Origin: DASQFI01 sp963780895
Lineage (GTDB): Bacteria > Acidobacteriota > Vicinamibacteria > Vicinamibacterales > SCN-69-37
Assembly (NCBI GenBank): GCA_963780895.1
Contig: CAWAEG010000001.1
Coordinates: 806,001-870,000 of the forward strand
Direction of reading: 5' to 3'
DNA: 64,000 nt
Shown here: piece after piece, positions 44,250 to 51,536 of the stretch
Layout: each line of letters starts with the position of its first letter
How positions within the stretch are numbered: the first letter of the stretch is position 1
The notes under the pieces: generated by a model
Seen by the model: only the letters and a program-made list of their open reading frames with translations
Told to the model about the DNA's origin: nothing
Database searches by the model: none
Position numbers and translations under genes: made by a program

Positions 44250-46081
44250 TGCGCGCAAGCCAGTCGAAGCGTTTCGATGAGGGCCTCGCGCGCCTCGACC
44301 TCCTTCCGCAGCCAGGCCACCCCTTTTTCCAACTCGGCGATGGTCATTTCCTTGTCGCGAACCACCCTCCGTAGCCACTCGATGCCTTCGTCGCGTTCGT
44401 GAATCACGCGATCGCGTGCGGCGAGCTGGCCCATCAGAAACGAGATGCCGAGCTCCTGCTGCCGCAATCGCAGACTCAGGGCCATCGAGCCTGCGGCCTC
44501 CAACTTTCGAAGCACCACGAGGCTCCCCGCCCGGTTCACTTCCTCGTAGCACCCGCTGCCGGCCAGTCCTTCGACGAAGGTCTTGACCCCGGGATACGTG
44601 TCATCGCTGTCGTGAAAGGCGACGTAGGCCCCGTCCAGGAGGTGCCGCTCGAAATGGAAGAAATCACGCATGACGCTCGAATAACCGTGCAGACCATCGA
44701 TGAAGAGGAACGCGATCGGTCGGTGCCAGGGTACTTCGTAGGAGTGCAGGCGGATCGGCTCGATCATCTCGGCTATGCCGGCCGCTGCAATGTTGCGCGT
44801 GAACCGCTCGAACGTGGGAGCCACGACGGCAATACTGTCCAGGCCGTCGTCAGCGCCGACGACGCCCTGGTGGGGATCGACGGCATACACGCGGGCGCTC
44901 GAGTTTGCCGTTCTGGCAGCACTGGCGAGCACGATCGTCGACTTTCCGCAGAAGCTGCCGATCTCGACGACTGTCGGGACGGCGTGTTCCCTCACCGCAC
45001 GACGCGTGCCGGCGATGAGCAACTCGGCCTCCTCGTCTTTCAGCCAACCCTCCACCGGTCTCATCCGATCGAGAATGCCAGCGGTCGTCGCGGCGTCCAG
45101 TTCGGTGTCTGTACGTGGAGGGCGGCGCTTTCCGCCTTCGCGCGAAGCGCTTCGGCGCGACCCCGACGAAGCTCGAAGAGCGGAGTCGGGCCGGCCTACA
45201 TCTTGCTCGGCCGCGGCATCGATCCACGGCGTCACGACGTCACGGAGCGTTGTGTCGATGGCGAGCCGATGCCGTTGGCCATAGACGTCCAGGGCATCCT
45301 CCCGATAACTGTTGGCGGCCCACTCCGCGTCGATCGCGCCTTCGTCTGCCAGCCGCCGCCAGCGGCGCACATGCCAGGCTTGCTGGAGGTAGTGGTTGAC
45401 CTCTTCGACCCGGCGACCCTGCTCGACTTTCCCGATGGCCAGCGCGTCCCGGGCGCGGAGCGGCGCGTGCAGGCACACGATTGCGTCGGACGACCTCACC
45501 GGACCATCGGTCCCGGACACCTGGTGATTGCCCTGCCCGATCTGCAGCGCAATGCAGGCACGACTCACGTACTTGGGCGGGTACCGGATCTCCACGAACG
45601 CGATGCGGCCGGACTCCACGAGGTCAGCCGCTTCACCGGCGGCCCCGACGGGCGCCGGCACGCGCCGGGTCATCGTCAGGAGACCGCGGACGTCGAGGGC
45701 CTCCTGCTCACGGCGCTGTACGAAGTTGACGACCTGGACCTCGAGAGCACGTGTGTCGGGAGCATCCTCCAGGACGTCGTGAAGACGTCCGTTCGGGACG
45801 TGCCAGAACTCGTCCGCATCGATCGGCAGGACCCATCGCGCGCCGCGCAGGAACGCTTCGCGAGCCAGCTCGGTTGTGGCGTCGGCCTGGTGGAAGGGTC
45901 CCGGGCGCGCGAAGACGTGGACGCGGTTGGTAGCCGCAAACTCCTCCAGGATGGCGGCCGTGCCGTCCGTCGATCCGTTGTCGGCGACCAGGATGTGATC
46001 GATTCCCGAGTCGAGGTGGTAGCGCAGGTTGACGGGAAGGATGTCCCGTTCGTTGCGCACCATCATTACGGCAAAAATCAT
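44246..46081 (-). CDS. glycosyltransferase family 2 - methyltransferase - coiled-coil fusion
   Basis: A 611-residue fusion. Residues 1-290: a GT2-like domain with VMMVRNERDILPVNLRYHLD, ILVADNGSTDGT and VLPIDADEFW (DxD). Residues 290-320: a linker (GRPDSALRASSGSRRSASRE) encoded by a dispersed repeat. Residues 330-530: a Methyltransf_24-type domain with VVEIGSFCGKSTIVLA, VDPHQG and FLFIDGLHGYSSVMRDF. The final 75 residues are heptad-like (EGIEWLRRVVRDKEMTIAEL, GVAWLRKEVEAREALIETLR). Start at 46081 overlaps the upstream stop (ATGA). It would add a sugar and a methyl group in the same assembly, held together by coiled-coil contacts. Confidence 0.87.
   Translation of the reverse strand: MIFAVMMVRNERDILPVNLRYHLDSGIDHILVADNGSTDGTAAILEEFAATNRVHVFARPGPFHQADATTELAREAFLRGARWVLPIDADEFWHVPNGRLHDVLEDAPDTRALEVQVVNFVQRREQEALDVRGLLTMTRRVPAPVGAAGEAADLVESGRIAFVEIRYPPKYVSRACIALQIGQGNHQVSGTDGPVRSSDAIVCLHAPLRARDALAIGKVEQGRRVEEVNHYLQQAWHVRRWRRLADEGAIDAEWAANSYREDALDVYGQRHRLAIDTTLRDVVTPWIDAAAEQDVGRPDSALRASSGSRRSASREGGKRRPPRTDTELDAATTAGILDRMRPVEGWLKDEEAELLIAGTRRAVREHAVPTVVEIGSFCGKSTIVLASAARTANSSARVYAVDPHQGVVGADDGLDSIAVVAPTFERFTRNIAAAGIAEMIEPIRLHSYEVPWHRPIAFLFIDGLHGYSSVMRDFFHFERHLLDGAYVAFHDSDDTYPGVKTFVEGLAGSGCYEEVNRAGSLVVLRKLEAAGSMALSLRLRQQELGISFLMGQLAARDRVIHERDEGIEWLRRVVRDKEMTIAELEKGVAWLRKEVEAREALIETLRLACAQ
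45131..45190. repeat. dispersed repeat element inside a coding sequence
   Basis: CCGCCTTCGC, then a GCTTCGGCG core and GAAGCTCGAAGAGCGGAG match the element at 56764-56818 with a few changes. It lies in frame in the linker between the glycosyltransferase and methyltransferase domains of the gene above. Confidence 0.7.
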
Positions 46082-47370
46082 GTGTGTGTCCACGCCGGCC
46101 GGGGCCGTGCCCATGGCGCAAGTGCGAACCAGCCGCAGTGGCCGAGATGAAGCACGCCCCGGAGGGCGTCGCCGCTGCGGCCGTCGTGCCAGGCCGTCCG
46201 AATCTCCTGTGCGAGCAGGTCCGCCGCGACTGACTTCCAGAACCGGATGCCACTCCGGTAAGCGCGGGTCAGCGTGGGGTCTCCCTTGACGTAGCGGCGC
46301 TCGCGCCGTAACGCGGTGAGCGCTTCCCGAAGCATCTGTCCCGAACGCGTGCTGAGGCCAAGACCGTGCCGACGATAGTCGGCGACCTCGAGGTCATGAC
46401 TCCAGGCGGGGAACTGACGCAGCACGCGGAGATAGAAATCGTAATCGGCACAGACGCTGAGCGACGGATTGAAGCCTTCGACTGACTCGAAGACGTCGCG
46501 CCGGCACATCGCGCCACAGGGAGCCGAAAGATAGTTTCGCCGCAGCATGGCTGCGTAGTGGTCGCCTTCGACGGTGTGGCCATGTCGTTCGTACAACGTG
46601 CCGCCGTCGGCCGTGATGATCCGGAGCCGGCCCGAGACCAACGCCACCTCAGGGTGCCGCTTGAAGCAGTCCAGGCCGATCTCGATCGCGTCGGGTCGCA
46701 ATCGATCGTCGGCATCCAGGAAGATGAGGAAGCTGCCGTTGGAGCTGCGAATGCCGAGGTTCCTGGCCTCCGAGACGCCGCGGTTCGGTTGCCCGACACA
46801 GCGGACCCCCGGGTAGCGGGCGGCGATCTCGGTCGCATTGTCCGGCGACCCGTCGTCGATCACCAGGATCTCCACGTGCGGATAGGTCTGCACGAGGACG
46901 CTTTCGATCGCTTCCGCGAGGTAGTGCGCCTGGCGATAGCAGGGGATGATGACCGAGACGAGAGGCGTCTCGCCGGCCTCGTCGGGCCGCCACCGCGTTC
47001 GCAGGCGAAGCACGGCGAGCGGCACGCGAGTGTGGTCCTTGAGAACGGCCCGGACCTCGAGATGACGCTCGACGCCGGCGCGCATCCTGAGGGTCGTGCC
47101 GAACCCGCTCACGGACGCTTTCGGAGCGGCAGGGTACACGCGGGCGACATCCTCTCGCACCGTATCGATTGGCACCCGTCGGATGACGCGCCTCTCATCG
47201 AGGATCTCGACCGCAACCGCGGGCGACGTCCGTCCGATCACCCAGCCCCAGATGGCGACGGCGGCGGCCTCGACAGTGGTTCCGGTCTTCGGAAAGTCGA
47301 GATAGAAGCCCCACAGCCTGCTCTCATCGAGCGGCGCGAGGCTCACGTCGAAAAACTCAATCAGGGCCAC
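46078..47370 (-). CDS. glycosyltransferase family 2
   Basis: About 430 residues. An N-terminal 155-residue domain of unknown type (FFDVSLAPLDESRLWGFYLD) precedes a GT2 domain: VSVIIPCYRQAHYLAEAIES, EILVIDDGSPDNA, FLIFLDADDRLRPDAIE (DxD) and FNPSLSVCADYDFYLRVL (ED acceptor motif). The start is taken as GTG 47370, five bases after the stop of the preceding gene, because the longer reading runs into that gene. The stop overlaps the GT-methyltransferase gene (ATGA). A cytoplasmic sugar transferase of a polysaccharide or O-antigen pathway. Confidence 0.87.
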   Translation of the reverse strand: MALIEFFDVSLAPLDESRLWGFYLDFPKTGTTVEAAAVAIWGWVIGRTSPAVAVEILDERRVIRRVPIDTVREDVARVYPAAPKASVSGFGTTLRMRAGVERHLEVRAVLKDHTRVPLAVLRLRTRWRPDEAGETPLVSVIIPCYRQAHYLAEAIESVLVQTYPHVEILVIDDGSPDNATEIAARYPGVRCVGQPNRGVSEARNLGIRSSNGSFLIFLDADDRLRPDAIEIGLDCFKRHPEVALVSGRLRIITADGGTLYERHGHTVEGDHYAAMLRRNYLSAPCGAMCRRDVFESVEGFNPSLSVCADYDFYLRVLRQFPAWSHDLEVADYRRHGLGLSTRSGQMLREALTALRRERRYVKGDPTLTRAYRSGIRFWKSVAADLLAQEIRTAWHDGRSGDALRGVLHLGHCGWFALAPWARPRPAWTHT

Positions 47371-47375
47371 GGGGT

Positions 47376-49418
47376 TCAGGCTTCCGGGTCCGAAAGTCCG
47401 GTCTGAGGTCCGGCGATGGTCAGAGGATTGCGGGTTGCCGATGCGAACAGAGGCCGCAGCAGGCGATGGATCAGCGGCGTCCATCGCTTGAGGGCAGTGT
47501 TGCCGTTCTCTGCGAAGCGGTGTCGGGGCTGCTGCAGGAGCGTGAAGAGTTGATCCGCGAGTGCACGACTCTCGGCGCCGCTCCGCTCTGCGAGCTGCCG
47601 CAGCGCTTCGAGGTCTGCGATACGCCTCTCAGCCTCCTCGATCCTGTTTCGGAGCGCCGCCTGGTCTGCGATGGACCCTTCGGCTTCCACGACCCTGGCC
47701 CGCAGCTCGCGCAACGCGGCGTCGCGGTCGGCGATCTCGCGGTCGCGGTCGCTGATGGTCCTCTCGGTTTTCTCGATGTGGCTGCGCAGCACGCGCATTT
47801 CGTCGTCACGGACGGCGATGTCCCCCGTACGTTTCCCCAGCTCTCCCTCGAGATGACGGACGTAGGTCTCGCTGTCTTCTGAGATTCGCGTCAGGTCCGC
47901 GAAGGCCCGCTCCATCCCGGCCAGGCGCAGATCTCTCGACTCGAGTTCCCGTTCGAGCTGATGAACGGTACCCTCCACCTCGCGCAGGTGCGTCGCGCTC
48001 GCGTCGTATTGCCGTTCGAGGTCTGCGAAGGACCCTTCGACCTCAGCGATACGCGCGGTTTTCGCTGCGATCTCGCGCTCGGCGCTCGTCAATGTGCCCT
48101 GGAGCTCGGCCAGGCGGGCTGTCGCCGTGGCCAGGTCTTCTCGCAGGTGGGTGGCGTGAACGCCCCCGGTCTCGATCGCGGCCACGAGCTCGTCGAAGCG
48201 CGCCCGCTCCGCGTTCACGACTGCCCCTTCGAGATCCCGCAGGCGCGCGTCCCTGGCGCTCAACTCCTCTTGCAGGTGCCTGGCGTAGGCGGCCCCTTGT
48301 TCGATGGCGGCCGCGAGCTCGCCAAAGCGTGTCTGGTCCGCGCTCGCCACCGACCCTTCGATCTCGCGCAGGCGCGCGTCCCTGGCGCTCAACTCCTCTT
48401 GCAGGTGCCTGGCGTAGGCGGCCCCTTGTTCGATGGCGGCCGCGAGCTCGGCAAAGCGTGCCTGGTCCGCTTCGATGGCGGCCGCGAGCTCGCCAAAGCG
48501 TGCCTGGTCCGCGTTCGCCACCGACCCTTCGATCTCGCGCAGGCGCGCATCCTTGGCGCTCAACTCCTCTTGCAGGTGCCGGGCGTACGCGGCCCCCTTG
48601 TCGATCGCCGCCGATAGCTCGGCGATGCGTGCCTGTTGGCGCTCGAGGAGGGTGACGCCTTCGGTCACCGATTGCGGTCCGTGCGCCGGCCTGGCGATGA
48701 CGAAGAACTGGTAGGTCAGCGCGTCGGGGTCGCTCTCGAGCGTTGTGCGGAGATCGTCGGGAATGCTCGCCAGGTCGACATCGAACTCGGTCTGATCGAG
48801 CCGGCGCATCACCCGCAGCCTGGTCTCGGACCGGAAGCCTGCCTGCCGGATCATGGCGTCCAGGCCGTCCGCGTCGAAGAAGCGGAGGTGTCCGCGGTCG
48901 AGCAAGCCGCTGGCTCGATAGCGGAACTTCCCGCTCAATAGTTCCAGACGGAGCGCGCCGTGGGTGACGTTCGGCACCGATAGCAGGACGCAGCCACCCG
49001 GCGCCAACACCGCTTCCGCTCCGGCAAGTGCCGCCTGCGGGTCGCGCAGGTGCTCGAGCACGTCGAGAAACAGGACCACGTCGAACGACCTGCCGGCGAA
49101 CTCCTCCGACAGGTTGACGGCTTCGACGTCGGCCTCGAGAACCTCGACGCAGTGATTTCTCGCCGAGTTCGCCCGGGCGTGATCTCGCTCGAGACCCCAG
49201 ACCTTGCAACCGCGGGCCGTGATCGCTCGCGCCACGACGCCCGGGCCGCATCCCACATCCAGAACGGTTGATCCTGGCGGAATCGACAGGACCGCCAGCG
49301 TGTGAGGGCTGTTGAGGTCGTTCGGATCGACGACGGCAACAGCGATCTCCGGAAAAACCCGGCCCCGCAAGGGAATCACGGTCGACTCGTCTTCACGCGC
49401 GGGTGTGCCGTGGTGCAT
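47376..49418 (-). CDS. methyltransferase with long repeat-built coiled coil (WbdD-like candidate)
   Basis: A 680-residue protein. Residues 40-240 are a class I SAM methyltransferase (STVLDVGCGPGVVARAI motif I, DVVLFLDVLEHLRDP, VLLSVPNVTH, DRGHLRFFD). Residues about 255-620 are a continuous coiled coil. Within it a 43-residue unit (GAAYARHLQEELSARDARLR through ADQxRFxELAAAIEQ) recurs three times plus a degenerate fourth, one copy with an extra 14 residues. A short tail follows. The plan of methyltransferase plus coiled-coil rod recalls WbdD, which caps and measures O-antigen in E. coli O9a, but there is no kinase domain here. Its start overlaps the upstream gene end by 26 bases. Confidence 0.88.
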   Translation of the reverse strand: MHHGTPAREDESTVIPLRGRVFPEIAVAVVDPNDLNSPHTLAVLSIPPGSTVLDVGCGPGVVARAITARGCKVWGLERDHARANSARNHCVEVLEADVEAVNLSEEFAGRSFDVVLFLDVLEHLRDPQAALAGAEAVLAPGGCVLLSVPNVTHGALRLELLSGKFRYRASGLLDRGHLRFFDADGLDAMIRQAGFRSETRLRVMRRLDQTEFDVDLASIPDDLRTTLESDPDALTYQFFVIARPAHGPQSVTEGVTLLERQQARIAELSAAIDKGAAYARHLQEELSAKDARLREIEGSVANADQARFGELAAAIEADQARFAELAAAIEQGAAYARHLQEELSARDARLREIEGSVASADQTRFGELAAAIEQGAAYARHLQEELSARDARLRDLEGAVVNAERARFDELVAAIETGGVHATHLREDLATATARLAELQGTLTSAEREIAAKTARIAEVEGSFADLERQYDASATHLREVEGTVHQLERELESRDLRLAGMERAFADLTRISEDSETYVRHLEGELGKRTGDIAVRDDEMRVLRSHIEKTERTISDRDREIADRDAALRELRARVVEAEGSIADQAALRNRIEEAERRIADLEALRQLAERSGAESRALADQLFTLLQQPRHRFAENGNTALKRWTPLIHRLLRPLFASATRNPLTIAGPQTGLSDPEA
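48234..48640. repeat. in-gene tandem repeat, 129-base unit
   Basis: The segment GCGCTCAACTCCTCTTGCAG recurs at 48256, 48385 and 48556. The first two are 129 bases apart; the third is 171 away, because a 42-base block (GATGGCGGCCGCGAGCTCG onwards, 48433-48474) is itself duplicated. It encodes the coiled-coil repeats of the methyltransferase above. All units are multiples of three, and the 42-base insert adds exactly two heptads. Confidence 0.9.
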
Positions 49419-51360
49419 CTCGGTACTCTCCAGGGAAAGCTGTCAGAAGCTGTCGCCAGCTCCGTTCGGGTTGTTCGCGCCAGCGCTCGATGACGCGGAG
49501 AATGTGCCCGCGCTGGGCGCCCCACGCGTCCGGCCGTCCGTAGAGCGCGAGCAGGGCGGCCGCAAATTCGCCGGCATCGTCGGCAACGATGACCGCGCGG
49601 GAGTCATGCAGGCCGAGACCTTCGGCGCCGACCGATGTAGAGACCACGGGCACGCCGTACTGCAAGGCCTCGATGCACTTCACTTTGACGCCCGCGCCGA
49701 AGCGCATCGGCACCACCACGACACGCGCGGTCTCGTACATGGTGCGGAGGTCAGGGGTGAACCCGACGAAGTTCACGGCCGGACCCGCGAGGGCTCTCGC
49801 CGACGGAGGTGGATTCGCCCCCGTCACGCGCAGCCGGATCTCGGGACGATACTCGAGCAGGCGCGGCAGCACATCCGAGACAAACCACGCGAGCGCATCC
49901 ACATTCGGGCTGGCATCTCCTGCCAGCCATCCCGGCGTGAAGAGAAGATCGGACCGTTCGGAAAACGCGGCCGCGGTTGGCGCGAGGCCGCGCACGATCG
50001 GCCGAATCACGTCGATTCGACAATGCCCCGGCACGGACGCGAGGATGGCTCCCTCTTCATCCGAGACGCAGATGATTTCGTCTGCGTCGAGAGGAATCGA
50101 GCGTTCGAGCTGACGCGACTCGAGCATCTCCGCCGTTCGCCGTTCCCGGTCGGCAGGATCGCTGACAAAATCGAGCTGCCGCTGCATCCTCCGGTAGTAA
50201 AGCGCCTCGGCGAGGTACACGAGCGAGGCCTGGGGCTGGTGCCGGCGCACGAGCGGAGCATAGCGAGCGAAGTTGTTCGGTCGGGAGATCAGCACACGGT
50301 CGAACAGCCCGTCGAGATCGGACAGCACGACGTCCGGGGTCTGGCGCATGACCTGGACACCCCTGTTCGCCAGGGCGGCGATGTCGCCGTCGATTCGGTC
50401 GCTGACCGCGACGGTGACCGCGCACCCGGTGTCGTCGATCGCTTCGATCGCATCGAGTAGAACGCTGAAACCCGAGCCGGACCCGCGTTGCGGCGGACGG
50501 TCGTCGATCAACAGCAAGTGCCGCGAGCCACGAACCCTCTGCGCGGCACGGGCCACGGCGCGCGGCTCCGTGGGCGCGGCAGGCTGACAGGCCTCGAGCT
50601 CGCGTGCCCATTTCCGCCGGAACGTCTCGCGGTTGCGCAGCACGAGGAAATCCCTCCGAGGCGTGGTGCTGCTGGCGGTTTCACGATGGAGGGCGCGGGA
50701 GCGAGGCTGGAAGAACGTCCGGTATCCCGCGCGCGCGAGCCCGAAACACAGGTCAACGTCCTCGTAGTAGGCCGGGAAGTAGCGTTGGTCGAACCCTCCC
50801 AGCGCTTCCCACGGCTGCCGGCGCACCAGGAGCGAGCAGGCCGAGCAGTAATCCACGGGCCGGACGAAGTCGTAGGGATTGGCCTCGATCGACTCGCCGC
50901 GACCCAGGCAGAGCGTCGAGCCGTCGCGCCAGGTAATGGCGCCTGCTTCCTGAATCACGCCGTCCGGAAACAGGATCAAGCTTCCGACCGCACCGGCATC
51001 GGGATGCCGGTCGGCCGTTTCGACGAGCGCCTCCAGCCATCCGGGGAGGATCTCGATGTCGTCGTTCAGGAAGACCAGGAATTCTCCAGAAGTCGCCGCA
51101 GCTCCCAGGTTGCATCCGCCGCCGAAGCCAAGATTGGCGACCGAGGGCAGGAGTCGGACCGGGGACGAAAAAAGGGTCACGGCCGACGGCAGGTGTGCCG
51201 CGGAAGGGCCATTGGCGACGACAACGATCTCGTGAGCCATGGCCGTCGTGATGTTCTGGCGCAAGGAGTGGAGGCAGCGCTGAATCAGAGGGTTCCCCAG
51301 GGTCGGGATCACGATCGAGACTCTTGGCGATCGAGGTCCGGCAGTGGGGCTACCTTGCAT
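49393..51360 (-). CDS. GT2 - GT4 double glycosyltransferase
   Basis: A 655-residue protein with two catalytic domains. Residues 12-265 are GT2: VSIVIPTLGNPLIQRCLHSL, LGFGGGCNLGA, FLVFLNDDIEILPGWL (DD motif) and YYEDVDLCFGLARAGY. After a linker, residues 290-640 are a GT-B domain of the GT4/GT1 type with LLFTPGWLAGDASPNVDALAWF and the C-terminal VPMRFGAGVKVKCIEALQYGVPVVST. Start: ATG 51360 is preferred over GTG 51414. It is the first gene of the glycan operon and probably builds a two-step linkage. Confidence 0.88.
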   Translation of the reverse strand: MQGSPTAGPRSPRVSIVIPTLGNPLIQRCLHSLRQNITTAMAHEIVVVANGPSAAHLPSAVTLFSSPVRLLPSVANLGFGGGCNLGAAATSGEFLVFLNDDIEILPGWLEALVETADRHPDAGAVGSLILFPDGVIQEAGAITWRDGSTLCLGRGESIEANPYDFVRPVDYCSACSLLVRRQPWEALGGFDQRYFPAYYEDVDLCFGLARAGYRTFFQPRSRALHRETASSTTPRRDFLVLRNRETFRRKWARELEACQPAAPTEPRAVARAAQRVRGSRHLLLIDDRPPQRGSGSGFSVLLDAIEAIDDTGCAVTVAVSDRIDGDIAALANRGVQVMRQTPDVVLSDLDGLFDRVLISRPNNFARYAPLVRRHQPQASLVYLAEALYYRRMQRQLDFVSDPADRERRTAEMLESRQLERSIPLDADEIICVSDEEGAILASVPGHCRIDVIRPIVRGLAPTAAAFSERSDLLFTPGWLAGDASPNVDALAWFVSDVLPRLLEYRPEIRLRVTGANPPPSARALAGPAVNFVGFTPDLRTMYETARVVVVPMRFGAGVKVKCIEALQYGVPVVSTSVGAEGLGLHDSRAVIVADDAGEFAAALLALYGRPDAWGAQRGHILRVIERWREQPERSWRQLLTAFPGEYRDAPRHTRA

Positions 51361-51463
51361 GGGTTCGTCGATCGGCCCGAGGGGATTCGGGTCGGCGTGC
51401 CGGGTCACGCGCACGTTATGCCAGTTTTCCGTTCTCAGTACAAGTCGGACGCGAAGACCGTTC

Positions 51464-51512
51464 GGCTGCTTCCTCGCCGGTAGCTCGAAAAGAGCGGAGG
51501 CGGGAACCCCGG
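51464..51512. repeat. dispersed TAGCTCGAAGAGCGGAGGCGGG element
   Basis: TTCGGCTGCTTCCTCGCCGG, TAGCTCGAAAAGAGCGGAGG and CGGGAACCCCGG closely match 56776-56822. It sits in the divergent promoter region of the glycan operon and the permease gene, 24 bases before the permease start. Confidence 0.75.
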
Positions 51513-51536
51513 CCGCCCGGAACCGTCTCTGTCTGT

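Noticed and set aside
47370..47484. Longer N-terminus of the GT2 in the glycan operon
   Set aside because: It would overlap the methyltransferase coding end and adds residues unlike the family.
48234..48640. Possible CRISPR array
   Set aside because: Units are 129 bases, in frame and encode a coiled coil; there are no unique spacers.
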